Source: JAWXBG01 sp044375415
GTDB lineage: Bacteria; Bacteroidota; Bacteroidia; Flavobacteriales_D; Sanyastnellaceae
DNA: 57,667 nucleotides
Assembly: GCA_044375415.1 (NCBI GenBank)
Contig: JBILMS010000013.1
Coordinates: 1-57,667, forward strand
Direction: 5' to 3'
The notes under the pieces are model-generated. The model saw only the letters and a program-made list of their open reading frames with translations, was not told where the DNA came from and did not search any database. Made by a program: the position numbers and the translations under genes. Every line of letters starts with the position of its first letter. The first letter of the stretch is position 1. Shown piece by piece: positions 8,864 through 16,958 of the stretch.

Positions 8864-9583
8864 TTAGATGGAATATTGAACCAATTGTTTCAATAAAACT
8901 CTACGGGTTACCGGCAATAAAGTCTCTTTCAAAGGCAACCAACCCCTACTCCTACAAAGGAATGTGGCGGGATTTGGCAGATGTTTAAACTTAAGAATCA
9001 ATTCACGTTTAATGCTCTCGTAAGTGTGAGCAATACTTCTTTTGTCGTTAAATATCCAATTCATTTCCAGAGCACGAAAACTCTCTCCAATTCCGGCAAT
9101 AACAGATAGGCGATAGTTGTAAACGGATACTTCATCCGTAAGATCGGGCTGAACGAGCAAATAACCTTCATCTTTATAAACCGGAATAACTCCAAGTGGA
9201 GTGAGCTCAATATGTTGTTCTACCTCCTCATATATCTGTCTACCCTCCTCCAAAGTCTGTTTGAATGCCGGAATAGCGTAGTCTACAATCTCTGTAACGG
9301 ATGAGAAATAATGATCATCCTGTAAGGTATTCTCATAAATCAGGGTACCCTTCGAAGGATCGAGACCACTTATGTTTTTAGGGAAATTTTGTCTGAGGTT
9401 TGAGATCGTTTGATTGAATTCCAAGAGATTGCGATGGTGTTCGATTAAATCTCCCAATGGCGGATAAAGTGCCTTTTTCTCAAAAGAACCATGGCAATGT
9501 TGAAGGTAAGCCAACAGAATGTACTTTTTGTACTCAAAGTCGAGAGTGCCTTCAGTTATCCAATCTTTACTTAGCGAATCCAT
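8864..9583 (-). CDS. Conserved Bacteroidota protein of unknown function
   Basis: A 239-aa soluble protein with no signal peptide or membrane segment. It is helical and acidic in the middle (EEGRQIYEEVEQHIEL), followed by beta-rich text (LGVIPVYKDEGYLLV). I recognise no catalytic motif. It is transcribed divergently from the DUF6913-dapA pair, and my recollection is that similar proteins sit beside dapA in other Flavobacteriia, which suggests a conserved but unexplained association. The C-terminus is basic (VTRRVLLKQL). Confidence 0.8.
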   Translation of the reverse strand: MDSLSKDWITEGTLDFEYKKYILLAYLQHCHGSFEKKALYPPLGDLIEHHRNLLEFNQTISNLRQNFPKNISGLDPSKGTLIYENTLQDDHYFSSVTEIVDYAIPAFKQTLEEGRQIYEEVEQHIELTPLGVIPVYKDEGYLLVQPDLTDEVSVYNYRLSVIAGIGESFRALEMNWIFNDKRSIAHTYESIKRELILKFKHLPNPATFLCRSRGWLPLKETLLPVTRRVLLKQLVQYSI

Positions 9584-9750
9584 AGTAGCTAATTTATACG
9601 TTTTTGTACGAAATCAATTGCTCCGGGTTCTACCGTGGAGACTAACATACACAATCAAAAAATGCACCGCGAATAACCCTTTTGGATTTTTTTTGACATT
9701 TGGCCTAACACTTGCCACACCACGGAAGGTCGTTAAAGACAGCGCTTGCT

Positions 9751-9758
9751 TATTTTTG
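9751..9758 (+). promoter_or_regulatory. -7 box of the DUF6913-dapA transcript
   Basis: TATTTTTG is an exact TAnnTTTG match and ends six bases before the ATG at 9765, so the transcript is expected to be leaderless or nearly so. I see no convincing TTG at the -33 distance. Confidence 0.6.
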
Positions 9759-9764
9759 TACCGT

Positions 9765-10319
9765 ATGAAAATTATCAGGAATATAAAAACCATCGTAGGA
9801 AGGAATGTCCTTCGCAGCGAAAAGGAACCTGAACGCGTTCGGAGGGGATCCAACTTCACCAATGCTTCCCGGGTGGCATTTTTGTATAAAGATGCCGACG
9901 AAGATTTTTTCAAAAAAATCAAGCAGTACATCAAACAGATAAAAACTGATTACGGAATCAAACATGTTTTTGCACTCGGTTTCGTAGATACTGAATCCAA
10001 AAAAATCCCGATTTGGCAGAATCAAAAACTGGAGTCGGAATTCTTCACGCGTGAGGACCTCAATTGGCAAATGCGCCCGGTAAATAATGTCGGAAAATTC
10101 ATCAACGAGGATTTTGATATTCTTATCGATCTCACGGATGGCAAAAGTCTGCCCTTAAATTTTGTGGCGAAAGAAAGCAAAGCTGCCATGAAAGTTGGCG
10201 TCAAAGGAAGTACTGCCGAGCGTTACTATGACCTCATTATCGATATGGGTTATTCATTTAGTATCGACAAATATCTCGATCAGTTAAAATTGTACTTAAG
10301 CAATCCAAAAATAAAATGA
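9765..10319 (+). CDS. DUF6913 family protein
   Basis: A 184-aa soluble protein whose basic N-terminus (MKIIRNIKTIVGRNVLRSE) and body (NEDFDILIDLTDGKSLPL) look like the Bacteroidota family annotated DUF6913. The function is unknown. The frame is open from 9519, but the -7 box at 9751 and family resemblance fix the ATG at 9765. The stop overlaps the dapA start (ATGA at 10316-10319), so the two proteins are translationally coupled. The coupling suggests a link to lysine/diaminopimelate synthesis, but nothing in the sequence proves it. Confidence 0.82.
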   Translation: MKIIRNIKTIVGRNVLRSEKEPERVRRGSNFTNASRVAFLYKDADEDFFKKIKQYIKQIKTDYGIKHVFALGFVDTESKKIPIWQNQKLESEFFTREDLNWQMRPVNNVGKFINEDFDILIDLTDGKSLPLNFVAKESKAAMKVGVKGSTAERYYDLIIDMGYSFSIDKYLDQLKLYLSNPKIK

Positions 10320-11203
10320 ATCAATTCAAAGGACTCGGTGTAGCAATGATTACACCATTCAAAAAAGATCTGACTATCGATGTTCAGTCACTCAAAAATT
10401 TGACTGATCATCTTGTAGAAAACGGCGTCGATTATTTGGTTGTGATGGGAACTACAGGTGAATCTGTTGTCCTCGACAAAGAAGATAGAAAACTAGTTCT
10501 GGAAACAGTTTTAGCTACTAATGCGGGAAGGAAACCCGTTGTGCTCGGTGTTGGTGGCAACAATACATTCGAGTTGTGCAATCAATTGGATCGCCTAGAA
10601 TCAAATGGACTTTCTGCTATTTTGTCTGTAACTCCCTATTACAACAAACCAACTCAAAACGGTCTATTCGAACATTACAGGGCCATAAGCGAACATTCCA
10701 AATTACCGATCATCTTGTACAACGTGCCAGGCCGCACCGGATGCAATTTGTTGCCCGACACGGTTTCTCGCATCGCATTTGAATGCAGAAATGTAATTGG
10801 TATAAAAGAAGCTAGTGGAAATATGGAGCAGATCATGACCATCATTCACAATTCTCCAAAAGATTTCTTGGTGATTTCAGGTGATGACGCCTTAACGCTG
10901 CCTTTAATAGCTGCCGGTGCGGATGGTGTAATTTCTGTCGTTGGAAATGCATTCCCCACTGAGTTTTCAAAAATGGTACACCATGCCATGAACAATGAAT
11001 TTACCGAAGCCCGAGCACTGCATTACAAACTTCTTGAAATCATTCAAAACCTCTTCGTGGAAGGTAATCCGGGTGGAGTAAAAGAAGTTCTTCAGTTAAT
11101 GGATAAATGTGATAATTATATGCGCCTTCCCCTCGTACCCGTTTCTCAAAACACGAGCGAAAAACTGCGCAGAATTCTTATCGATGAAGATTTTTTAAAA
11201 TAA
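10316..11203 (+). CDS. dapA: 4-hydroxy-tetrahydrodipicolinate synthase
   Basis: A 295-aa cytoplasmic TIM-barrel aldolase that condenses pyruvate with aspartate semialdehyde, the first committed step to diaminopimelate and lysine. Visible signatures are MGTTGESVVLD (pyruvate carboxylate binding), TPYYNKPTQNG, the active-site Tyr in YNVPGRTGC, and the Schiff-base Lys in IGIKEASGN (about residue 163). The length is typical. The gene overlaps DUF6913 by four bases and ends before a bidirectional terminator. Confidence 0.97.
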   Translation: MNQFKGLGVAMITPFKKDLTIDVQSLKNLTDHLVENGVDYLVVMGTTGESVVLDKEDRKLVLETVLATNAGRKPVVLGVGGNNTFELCNQLDRLESNGLSAILSVTPYYNKPTQNGLFEHYRAISEHSKLPIILYNVPGRTGCNLLPDTVSRIAFECRNVIGIKEASGNMEQIMTIIHNSPKDFLVISGDDALTLPLIAAGADGVISVVGNAFPTEFSKMVHHAMNNEFTEARALHYKLLEIIQNLFVEGNPGGVKEVLQLMDKCDNYMRLPLVPVSQNTSEKLRRILIDEDFLK

Positions 11204-11258
11204 AACCGAATCCCGCGGCGCATTCTTTTCAAAACGTTTCTCATGCGCGATGCGAGAC

Positions 11259-11306
11259 AAAAAAAGTCCATCCTGCATTCAAACAAATGCAAGATGGACT
11301 TTTTCC
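11259..11306. terminator. Bidirectional terminator between dapA and the DUF2892 gene
   Basis: AAAAAGTCCATC and TGCATT pair with AATGCA and GATGGACTTTTT across a short loop, with one internal mismatch. The stem is flanked by A-runs on the left and T-runs on the right, so it works on both strands. The two convergent genes end on either side of it. Confidence 0.88.
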
Positions 11307-11319
11307 ATCTTATGCAGTT

Positions 11320-11529
11320 TTACTTCTTAGGGACGGCACACGTCTTTATGCCGAATAAAGTATATAGCGGACAAAAACTTACTACACTCGTAAGTATGAA
11401 TATCGCTCCTAGACCCAATAGCACATAGCCTGCAACACCGGTTACAGTCTGTGTAAAATAAAGTGTTCCAAAAACGAGTGCCAATAAAATTCTGATTACG
11501 CGATCAGTTTTACCCATGTTAGTTTTCAT
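11320..11529 (-). CDS. DUF2892 (YgaP-like) small inner-membrane protein
   Basis: A 69-aa protein with two transmembrane helices (IRILLALVFGTLYF and GYVLLGLGAIFILTSVV) joined by a short turn, then a Cys-containing tail (FCPLYTLFGIKTC). This matches the DUF2892 family, which in other bacteria is often fused to or next to rhodanese domains. No rhodanese is present here. The gene stands alone, convergent with dapA. Confidence 0.85.
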   Translation of the reverse strand: MKTNMGKTDRVIRILLALVFGTLYFTQTVTGVAGYVLLGLGAIFILTSVVSFCPLYTLFGIKTCAVPKK

Positions 11530-11656
11530 AGCGATTTGTGATTAAAGGTTTGTGAGACAAATTTGCTGCACGTGACTCTTATTTTGATGTGACCGCAGTC
11601 ACCGAAGCCCTTCTATTTTGATTGATCGAGATCAAGAAACCGAAATTCATCCTGAC

Positions 11657-12853
11657 TTAAGTCCTTATTTCATCCAAGATCTCACATATCTCGCCGAGAT
11701 GACGATCAATTTCCTCATTGCCGATTGTCAAAGGAGGTGCCAGTCGGAAGGAAGACGGACAGGATAAAAACCAAAATATCAAAATACCTTTTTCCAAACA
11801 TCTGTCTACTAAACGACGTACCTGATCTTCGCTCTCTAAATCAACTGCTATAAATAATCCGATTTGACGGACCTCTCGCACGGAAGGATGTTGTGTTAAA
11901 ATGTTTTTAATACGACGTCCCTTTTCATCTACTCCTGCCAAAATATTTTGGCTGATTAAAACTCGGAGAGCCGCATGACCTGAAGCACACACCAGTGGAT
12001 GTCCCCCGAAAGTAGTAATGTGACCCAAGATGGGATCCGAAGTAAAGTGACGCATGTTCGATAGTGAGCTTATGCATGCACCAATCGGCAATCCTCCGCC
12101 GAGAGCTTTACCAAGGGATAAGATATCGGGAACGACGTCAAAATGTTCGAACGCAAACATTTTACCCGTGCGCCCCATTCCACATTGAATTTCATCAAAA
12201 ATCAAAAGAGCTCCCACTTCATCGCAGCGCTTTCGCAATGCCTTCATATATGTGAGATCAGGAATGCGAACTCCTGCGTCTCCCTGAACGGTCTCCATGA
12301 TGAAACAAGCTGTCTCGTTATCTATTTTTTCGAGATCACTAAAACTATTAAAGTTGATAAAATAAACGTCAGGTAAGAGGGGTCGAAACGCGTACTTCTT
12401 CATTTCATTTCCCGATACGCTCAGTGCTCCATGTGTATTACCATGATAGCTTTTTTTACAGCTAATTATTTTCGTGCGACCCGTTACTCTTTTCGCTAAT
12501 TTCAGGGAAGCTTCAATCGCTTCTGCTCCGGAATTAACAAAGTAAACCGTATTGAGATTTTCGGGCAAAGCAGAACTCAGTAACTGAGCAAATTCGGTTT
12601 GTGGTTTTTGAATAAACTCACCGTAAACCATTACGTGAAGAAACTTTGTTGCCTGCTCGCGAATAGCAGCAACGATTTCTTTTCTATTGTGACCTAAACT
12701 GCTTACACCAATGCCGCTGATCAGATCAGCATAACGCTTTCCATGAACATCATAAATATATATACCCTCGGCCCTTTCCACTTCAATTCCCAGCGGAAAG
12801 GGAGTGGTTTGCGCAAGATTTCGATTAAACAAAAGATCATTTGCTTCACTCAT
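11657..12853 (-). CDS. Class III PLP-dependent aminotransferase
   Basis: A 398-aa fold type I enzyme related to ornithine and acetylornithine aminotransferases. Signatures are NSGAEAIEASLKLAKR (PLP phosphate region), IFDEIQCGMGRTGKMFAFEH (the Asp that holds the PLP nitrogen) and SLGKALGGGLPIGA, containing the Schiff-base Lys. It is the third gene of an operon in which each start overlaps the preceding stop by four bases: outer-membrane protein, truncated haemoglobin, aminotransferase. The arginine-pathway enzymes ArgB/ArgC are not nearby, so the amino donor is uncertain. Confidence 0.9.
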   Translation of the reverse strand: MSEANDLLFNRNLAQTTPFPLGIEVERAEGIYIYDVHGKRYADLISGIGVSSLGHNRKEIVAAIREQATKFLHVMVYGEFIQKPQTEFAQLLSSALPENLNTVYFVNSGAEAIEASLKLAKRVTGRTKIISCKKSYHGNTHGALSVSGNEMKKYAFRPLLPDVYFINFNSFSDLEKIDNETACFIMETVQGDAGVRIPDLTYMKALRKRCDEVGALLIFDEIQCGMGRTGKMFAFEHFDVVPDILSLGKALGGGLPIGACISSLSNMRHFTSDPILGHITTFGGHPLVCASGHAALRVLISQNILAGVDEKGRRIKNILTQHPSVREVRQIGLFIAVDLESEDQVRRLVDRCLEKGILIFWFLSCPSSFRLAPPLTIGNEEIDRHLGEICEILDEIRT

Positions 12854-13227
12854 GATGCCTTGTCCTCCCCTGCTCTAAGTTGTCTCATTTTTTCGGCAAA
12901 TGTCCAGCCGATGGAAGATGCTCGCAACTTAGCATCATTTGCTTTTTCACCTTCGAACAATTCATCGATTGTCTGATGAAATAACTCCAACCAACGATCA
13001 AAGTGACTCTTATCTATTTTTAAATCCCGGTGTTTGTCGAAGACATTTGTAGTGTAACCCGGCTCGTTGAGCAAAGCAAAGGACCAGAAAGAAATCATCT
13101 TTGGTTTATGCTCTTCAAAATTGATGTGAGCAAAATGTGGAGCTAATAGTGGGTCTTTTAGAACTCTACCGTAAAATGTATCTACGAGTAAAAGAATATC
13201 TGCTTTTGTGGAAATATCCTGTTTCAT
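12850..13227 (-). CDS. Group III truncated haemoglobin
   Basis: A 125-aa haem protein with the group III truncated globin look: the N-terminal DILLLVDTFYGRVLKDPLL, then HINFEEHKPKMISFWSFALL around the distal pocket, and the later His of DKSHFDRWLELFHQTID near the proximal F8 position. Family members bind O2, NO or cyanide-like ligands and are usually cytoplasmic. It overlaps the genes on both sides by four bases, so it is tightly co-translated with an outer-membrane protein and an aminotransferase. Confidence 0.88.
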   Translation of the reverse strand: MKQDISTKADILLLVDTFYGRVLKDPLLAPHFAHINFEEHKPKMISFWSFALLNEPGYTTNVFDKHRDLKIDKSHFDRWLELFHQTIDELFEGEKANDAKLRASSIGWTFAEKMRQLRAGEDKAS

Positions 13228-13823
13228 TCTTCCTCCTCTTCATTTTGTCTTGCAGCAAGGTGGTATGAGAGTTTTAACTGACCACCGAGATAAGGTTCCA
13301 AAAAATTCCATCCCCCGATGATGGTCAAACCTAACGACCAATTTTTATTTACAAAAAGACCACCTTCAATCTGAAAAGGTACCCCAACTAATGTTCTCGC
13401 TTTGCGCTGATATTGCTGATCTTCCCCCAGGCAATATATTCTTCGGGTAAGTCCCATGCCCGCCATAAACACCACATAGGAATTTTTGCCGGCTGTACCT
13501 TCACCCCAAAGTGCGGCAAACTCAAAAGATCGGGCTTTGAAAGAACATGAATCGGTTGGCTCAAACAATTGACCTTGATATTGAAAACGATAAGCAGATA
13601 CCAACATGTCGTTTCTCCCGGTATATCCTAATGACACGGATGAGCTAAGTTCGTCCGCCGAGCTCGGCCCCAGCGCCAAAGTGTACCAATGTTTATTTTT
13701 TAGTCTGTTAGTTTCGAACTGTGCCGACAGAGTGTTAGACAGAAAAAGAAAGGATAAAATCAAACCTCCTACAAGGTTCATTTTTATTTGGTAGGCTTTA
13801 CTTTTTTTCAGATTCAGATCCAT
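13224..13823 (-). CDS. Putative outer-membrane beta-barrel protein of unknown function
   Basis: A 199-aa exported protein. Hydrophobic residues from about 15 to 35 (MNLVGGLILSFLFLSNTLSA) form a signal peptide, and the mature part has alternating, aromatic-rich strands separated by turns as in a small barrel. It ends in a run of Glu (EEEEE), unlike the aromatic final residue of a classical barrel. The first ATG (13823) is 23 nt after a perfect -7 box. The in-frame ATG at 13781 would give a more ordinary signal peptide and is an alternative start. First gene of a three-gene overlapping operon. Confidence 0.72.
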   Translation of the reverse strand: MDLNLKKSKAYQIKMNLVGGLILSFLFLSNTLSAQFETNRLKNKHWYTLALGPSSADELSSSVSLGYTGRNDMLVSAYRFQYQGQLFEPTDSCSFKARSFEFAALWGEGTAGKNSYVVFMAGMGLTRRIYCLGEDQQYQRKARTLVGVPFQIEGGLFVNKNWSLGLTIIGGWNFLEPYLGGQLKLSYHLAARQNEEEEE

Positions 13824-13846
13824 AGTTCCACTAATCGCTTCTGTGG

Positions 13847-13854
13847 CAAAGGTA
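13847..13854 (-). promoter_or_regulatory. -7 box of the barrel-globin-aminotransferase operon
   Basis: The minus strand reads TACCTTTG, an exact TAnnTTTG match, 23 nt before the first ATG of the operon. No clear TTG at -33. Confidence 0.6.
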
Positions 13855-13990
13855 TTGTGCCATTTATGTAATTACTTTGCGGTGGATACATTTATGAGTG
13901 ATTAAGGGTTGACATCCTGACGGTGCGCCGATCTTGTATCTTCCTGTTTATCAAATATTTAAATCGATTGTTTCCGAAGAAACCGAATTA

Positions 13991-14023
13991 TTTGGTCTAA
14001 ACCATTTAAAATGTGTACATTTG
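13991..14023 (+). promoter_or_regulatory. Promoter of rpsP
   Basis: TTTG (13991-13994), then 21 bases, then TACATTTG (14016-14023), an exact Bacteroidota promoter. It leaves a leader of about 50 nt before rpsP. Together with the upstream minus-strand box at 13847-13854 it explains the 254-base intergenic stretch; nothing else is evident there. Confidence 0.78.
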
Positions 14024-14077
14024 CCGCCCATTTAAAACAATTGTTTAACAGGGTTTCGCACCCACAAAAACAACACT

Positions 14078-14656
14078 ATGCCAGTAAAAATCAGACTTCA
14101 ACGTCACGGTAAAAAAGGAAGACCATTTTACCACATCGTAGCTTCAGATTCACGCGCAGCCCGCGATGGAAAATTCATCGAGCGTTTGGGCAGCTACAAT
14201 CCGAACACAAATCCGGCCACCATTGAAATCGACAGGGAGAAATCAATTACCTGGTTGAAAAATGGTGCTCAGCCAACAGACACTGCCCGTGCGATTCTTT
14301 CGTACAAAGGCGTTCTGTACATGTATCACCTAAATAAAGGTGTTGCAAAAGGTGCTCTTACTCAAGAAGACGCCGATAAAAAATTTGAAGCCTGGTTATC
14401 TGAAAAGGAATCCAAAGTTCAAGCTAAAAAAGACAGTCTAGGTCGTTCTAAAGATGATGCTAAGACCAAGCAAATGAAGCATGAGCAAACGGTGAACGAA
14501 GCCCGCATTAAGGCTTTAATCGCTGCTCAGGAAGTTACTCCGGCCGCTGAAGAAGCGCCGGCATCTGCTCCTGCTGCTGAAGAGGCTGCTGCTGCTGCAG
14601 AAGAAACTCCAACTGCAGAAGAAACTCCAGCTGCAGAAGGTAGTTCAGAAGCTTAA
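14078..14656 (+). CDS. rpsP: 30S ribosomal protein S16 with long acidic/alanine-rich tail
   Basis: A small-subunit ribosomal protein. Residues 1-85 are the conserved S16 fold (MPVKIRLQRHGKKGRPFYHI, then ERLGSYNPNTNP). A charged helical linker and a low-complexity Ala/Glu tail (residues about 150-192) extend it to 192 aa, more than twice the E. coli length. Extended S16 proteins are common in Bacteroidota. Own promoter upstream; rimM follows after a terminator-like hairpin. Confidence 0.96.
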   Translation: MPVKIRLQRHGKKGRPFYHIVASDSRAARDGKFIERLGSYNPNTNPATIEIDREKSITWLKNGAQPTDTARAILSYKGVLYMYHLNKGVAKGALTQEDADKKFEAWLSEKESKVQAKKDSLGRSKDDAKTKQMKHEQTVNEARIKALIAAQEVTPAAEEAPASAPAAEEAAAAAEETPTAEETPAAEGSSEA

Positions 14657-14679
14657 GACTTTTGTCCACATGAATTCAC

Positions 14680-14710
14680 AAAGCCATCCCATCATTCGGG
14701 GTGGCTTTTT
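14680..14710 (+). terminator. Intrinsic terminator between rpsP and rimM
   Basis: AAAGCCATCCC pairs with GGGGTGGCTTT (one G-U) across a 7-nt loop and is followed by a T-run. It starts 24 nt after the rpsP stop and ends 11 nt before the rimM ATG, so rimM is transcribed either by read-through or from a very short local leader. Confidence 0.85.
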
Positions 14711-14720
14711 CTTATAAATT

Positions 14721-15263
14721 ATGTCAGATATCACACTATACACCATTGGTCACTTCAGTAAGCTTCATGGCTTCAAAGGTGAACTAACCGTCTACATCGA
14801 AAATGGCGATCCGGCCGACTATGAAGACCTCGAGGAAATGATTGTTGAAACGAAAGAAGGAGATAAAACCTTCAAGGTTGTCAATATGGAAAAAAAGACA
14901 AATACTACATTGAAAGTTCGTCTCGAAGGAATCAACTCCGAAGATGAAGCCCGGAAGTATTTAAAAAATCCAATTAAGGTGAGTCGTGAAGAACTAAGTG
15001 AAGCCGACTTGGTGAAAATTTCGCTGCGTGAACTGAGCGGATTTAAAGTGATAGATGAAAAAGCAGGCGATGCAGGTATTATAAAAGGCATTATGGAACT
15101 TCCAAACAATCCATTGCTCGAAATAGACTTCAATGGAAAAAGTTACCTGCTTCCCATTCATGAAGACATACTTCTTAACATAGATGAAGATGCCCGCGTC
15201 GTGCATATTGCAGCCCCTGAAGGCCTATTCGATATTAATGATCCGGAACCTGCCGAAGATTAA
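14721..15263 (+). CDS. rimM: 16S rRNA processing protein RimM
   Basis: A 180-aa ribosome maturation factor that binds S19 and helps assemble the 30S head. The N-terminal domain starts YTIGHFSKLHGFKGELTV, the family signature, and the C-terminal PRC-barrel includes NNPLLEIDFNGKSYLLPIHE. The canonical order rpsP-rimM is kept, although trmD does not follow and the next gene is a PhoH-type ATPase. The terminator hairpin immediately upstream suggests that it is made at a much lower level than S16. Confidence 0.95.
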   Translation: MSDITLYTIGHFSKLHGFKGELTVYIENGDPADYEDLEEMIVETKEGDKTFKVVNMEKKTNTTLKVRLEGINSEDEARKYLKNPIKVSREELSEADLVKISLRELSGFKVIDEKAGDAGIIKGIMELPNNPLLEIDFNGKSYLLPIHEDILLNIDEDARVVHIAAPEGLFDINDPEPAED

Positions 15264-15355
15264 TTCCGTGATTTTCTCTTAACGTTTTGTTCTCTATAAG
15301 TCGTAAGCGGTTGAAAACTCTTTTCTCCTTTTCGGGAGTGGAGAAGCAATCCCTC

Positions 15356-15363
15356 TATTTTCG
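15356..15363 (+). promoter_or_regulatory. Probable -7 box of the PIN-PhoH gene
   Basis: TATTTTCG differs by one base from TAnnTTTG. The same octamer occurs upstream of three other genes in this window (24858, 33245 and 41871), which supports it as a recurrent variant. It would give a leader of about 80 nt. Confidence 0.5.
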
Positions 15364-15447
15364 TGATGCCTGAATGATGGTTTTCTCCGACGGGATAAAA
15401 CCGATAAAGGCAGTACAATGTCGTTTACCTAAAAACAAACTAAGCAT

Positions 15448-16788
15448 ATGCCGACACCACGTAAAGTGAGAAAGATTTTTGTGCTGGACACTTCGGTTCT
15501 CCTCCACGATCACAACTGTATAAACAGCTTCGTAGACAATTACGTCGCCATCCCTATAACTGTACTTGAAGAACTCGACAAGTTCAAAGTTGGTAACGAC
15601 ACTAAAAATTTCGAAGCGCGAGAGTGCATCAGGATCATTGATCGCCTCTCACACGCTCATTCTCTCCAAGAATGGGTTCCTCTCGAAAATGACCATAAGG
15701 GAAAATTTAGGATTTTGCTTAACCTTGAACAACAAGAAGCCAGTGCTACCCGCGTGTTCGAATCAGTGAAAAACGATCATAAAATTCTGAGTTCTGCCAT
15801 CGAATTACAAAGAGTAGAAGGCAAAAAATCCAAAGTAATTCTAGTTACTAAAGACATTAATCTTCGCATTAAAGCGAAGGCCCTCGACTTACCTGCCGAA
15901 GATTTTATGACCGGAAAAGTCAAAGATTCTCTCATGTTATATAGTGGACGCACCACGGTAGAGAACATCGACAGTGAGGACATTCGGAAATTCTATCAAG
16001 ATGGTGAATCGAAAAAACTCAATGTATTGGGCAAAGAAAAAATGACGAATCATTTTTATGTGCTCAAAAATTGTTCTTCATCGGCTCTAGCTTTTTATAG
16101 CGGTCGTCAAAAAGTTCTTCAGCGAGTAGATAAAGCATACGCTTACGGCATCAAACCAAAAAATGCAGAACAAGCATTTGCCATGCATGCCATTTTGAAC
16201 CCCGAAATAAGACTTGTAACCATTTCGGGTGTGGCCGGTACAGGGAAAACACTATTGGCTTTGGCCGGTGCCTTGGAAATGAAAAACACGTATGATCAAA
16301 TAATCCTTGCTCGTCCGATTGTTCCTCTCAGCAACAAAGAAATTGGTTTTTTACCCGGAGATGCAGAAGAAAAAGTGAATCCATACATGCAGCCGCTTTG
16401 GGATAATCTCAACTTCATAAAAAATCAGTTCGGCGAAAAAGAGAAAAAAAGAGTCGCTATTGATGAGATGCAAAAAGAAGGGAAAATCACAATTTGTCCC
16501 TTGGCTTTCATACGTGGAAGAAGCCTTTCCAACTGCGTGTTCATTGTCGACGAAGCCCAGAACCTAACTCCACATGAAGTTAAGACAATCATTACCCGTG
16601 CAGGTGAAAACACAAAGATCATTCTTACCGGCGACGTTCGACAAATAGATACACCCTATCTCGATGAACAGTCAAATGGTTTATCATATGTGATTGAACG
16701 TCTGAAAGGTCAAGAACTTTTCGCGCACGTTACACTTGAAAAAGGTGAAAGATCGGAATTGGCGAATTTGGCGAATGAACTGCTTTAA
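15448..16788 (+). CDS. PIN domain-PhoH ATPase fusion (PhoH2-like)
   Basis: A 446-aa cytoplasmic protein with an N-terminal PIN ribonuclease domain (residues about 9-150; the first acidic metal ligand is Asp14 in FVLDTSVLLHD, followed by TVLEELDKFK). The C-terminal PhoH P-loop domain has Walker A GVAGTGKT near residue 260, Walker B FIVDEAQN near 365 and LTGDVRQID. Proteins of this design in other bacteria unwind and cut RNA. Single-gene unit; a heptamer repeat begins directly after its stop codon. Confidence 0.92.
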   Translation: MPTPRKVRKIFVLDTSVLLHDHNCINSFVDNYVAIPITVLEELDKFKVGNDTKNFEARECIRIIDRLSHAHSLQEWVPLENDHKGKFRILLNLEQQEASATRVFESVKNDHKILSSAIELQRVEGKKSKVILVTKDINLRIKAKALDLPAEDFMTGKVKDSLMLYSGRTTVENIDSEDIRKFYQDGESKKLNVLGKEKMTNHFYVLKNCSSSALAFYSGRQKVLQRVDKAYAYGIKPKNAEQAFAMHAILNPEIRLVTISGVAGTGKTLLALAGALEMKNTYDQIILARPIVPLSNKEIGFLPGDAEEKVNPYMQPLWDNLNFIKNQFGEKEKKRVAIDEMQKEGKITICPLAFIRGRSLSNCVFIVDEAQNLTPHEVKTIITRAGENTKIILTGDVRQIDTPYLDEQSNGLSYVIERLKGQELFAHVTLEKGERSELANLANELL

Positions 16789-16958
16789 GAATTATGAATT
16801 ATGAATGTTGAATTATGAATTCACACCGGACGCATTACTGATTATGAATTATGAACGTTGAATTATAAATGACCCATCAGCATGTGTCTTTCATTCATAA
16901 TTCAACATTCATAATTCATAATTCATAATTCATAATTCATAATTCATAATTCATAATT
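16789..16958. repeat. Heptamer (CATAATT) repeat with 32-bp inverted arms
   Basis: The left arm (16789-16820) and right arm (16893-16924) are perfect 32-bp inverted copies. A diverged third copy lies at 16840-16870. The right arm runs on into seven uninterrupted copies of CATAATT (16910-16958). Flanking CACACCGGA (16822-16830) and TCCGGTGTG (16963-16971) are also inverted copies of each other. The element begins with the base after the PhoH stop and supplies the stop codon of the GNAT gene. It holds no gene and can act as a cruciform or a terminator. Confidence 0.92.

Noticed and set aside
16789..16958. Possible CRISPR array
   Set aside because: The units are 7 bp, contiguous, and lack unique spacers. 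It is a simple tandem repeat with inverted arms.
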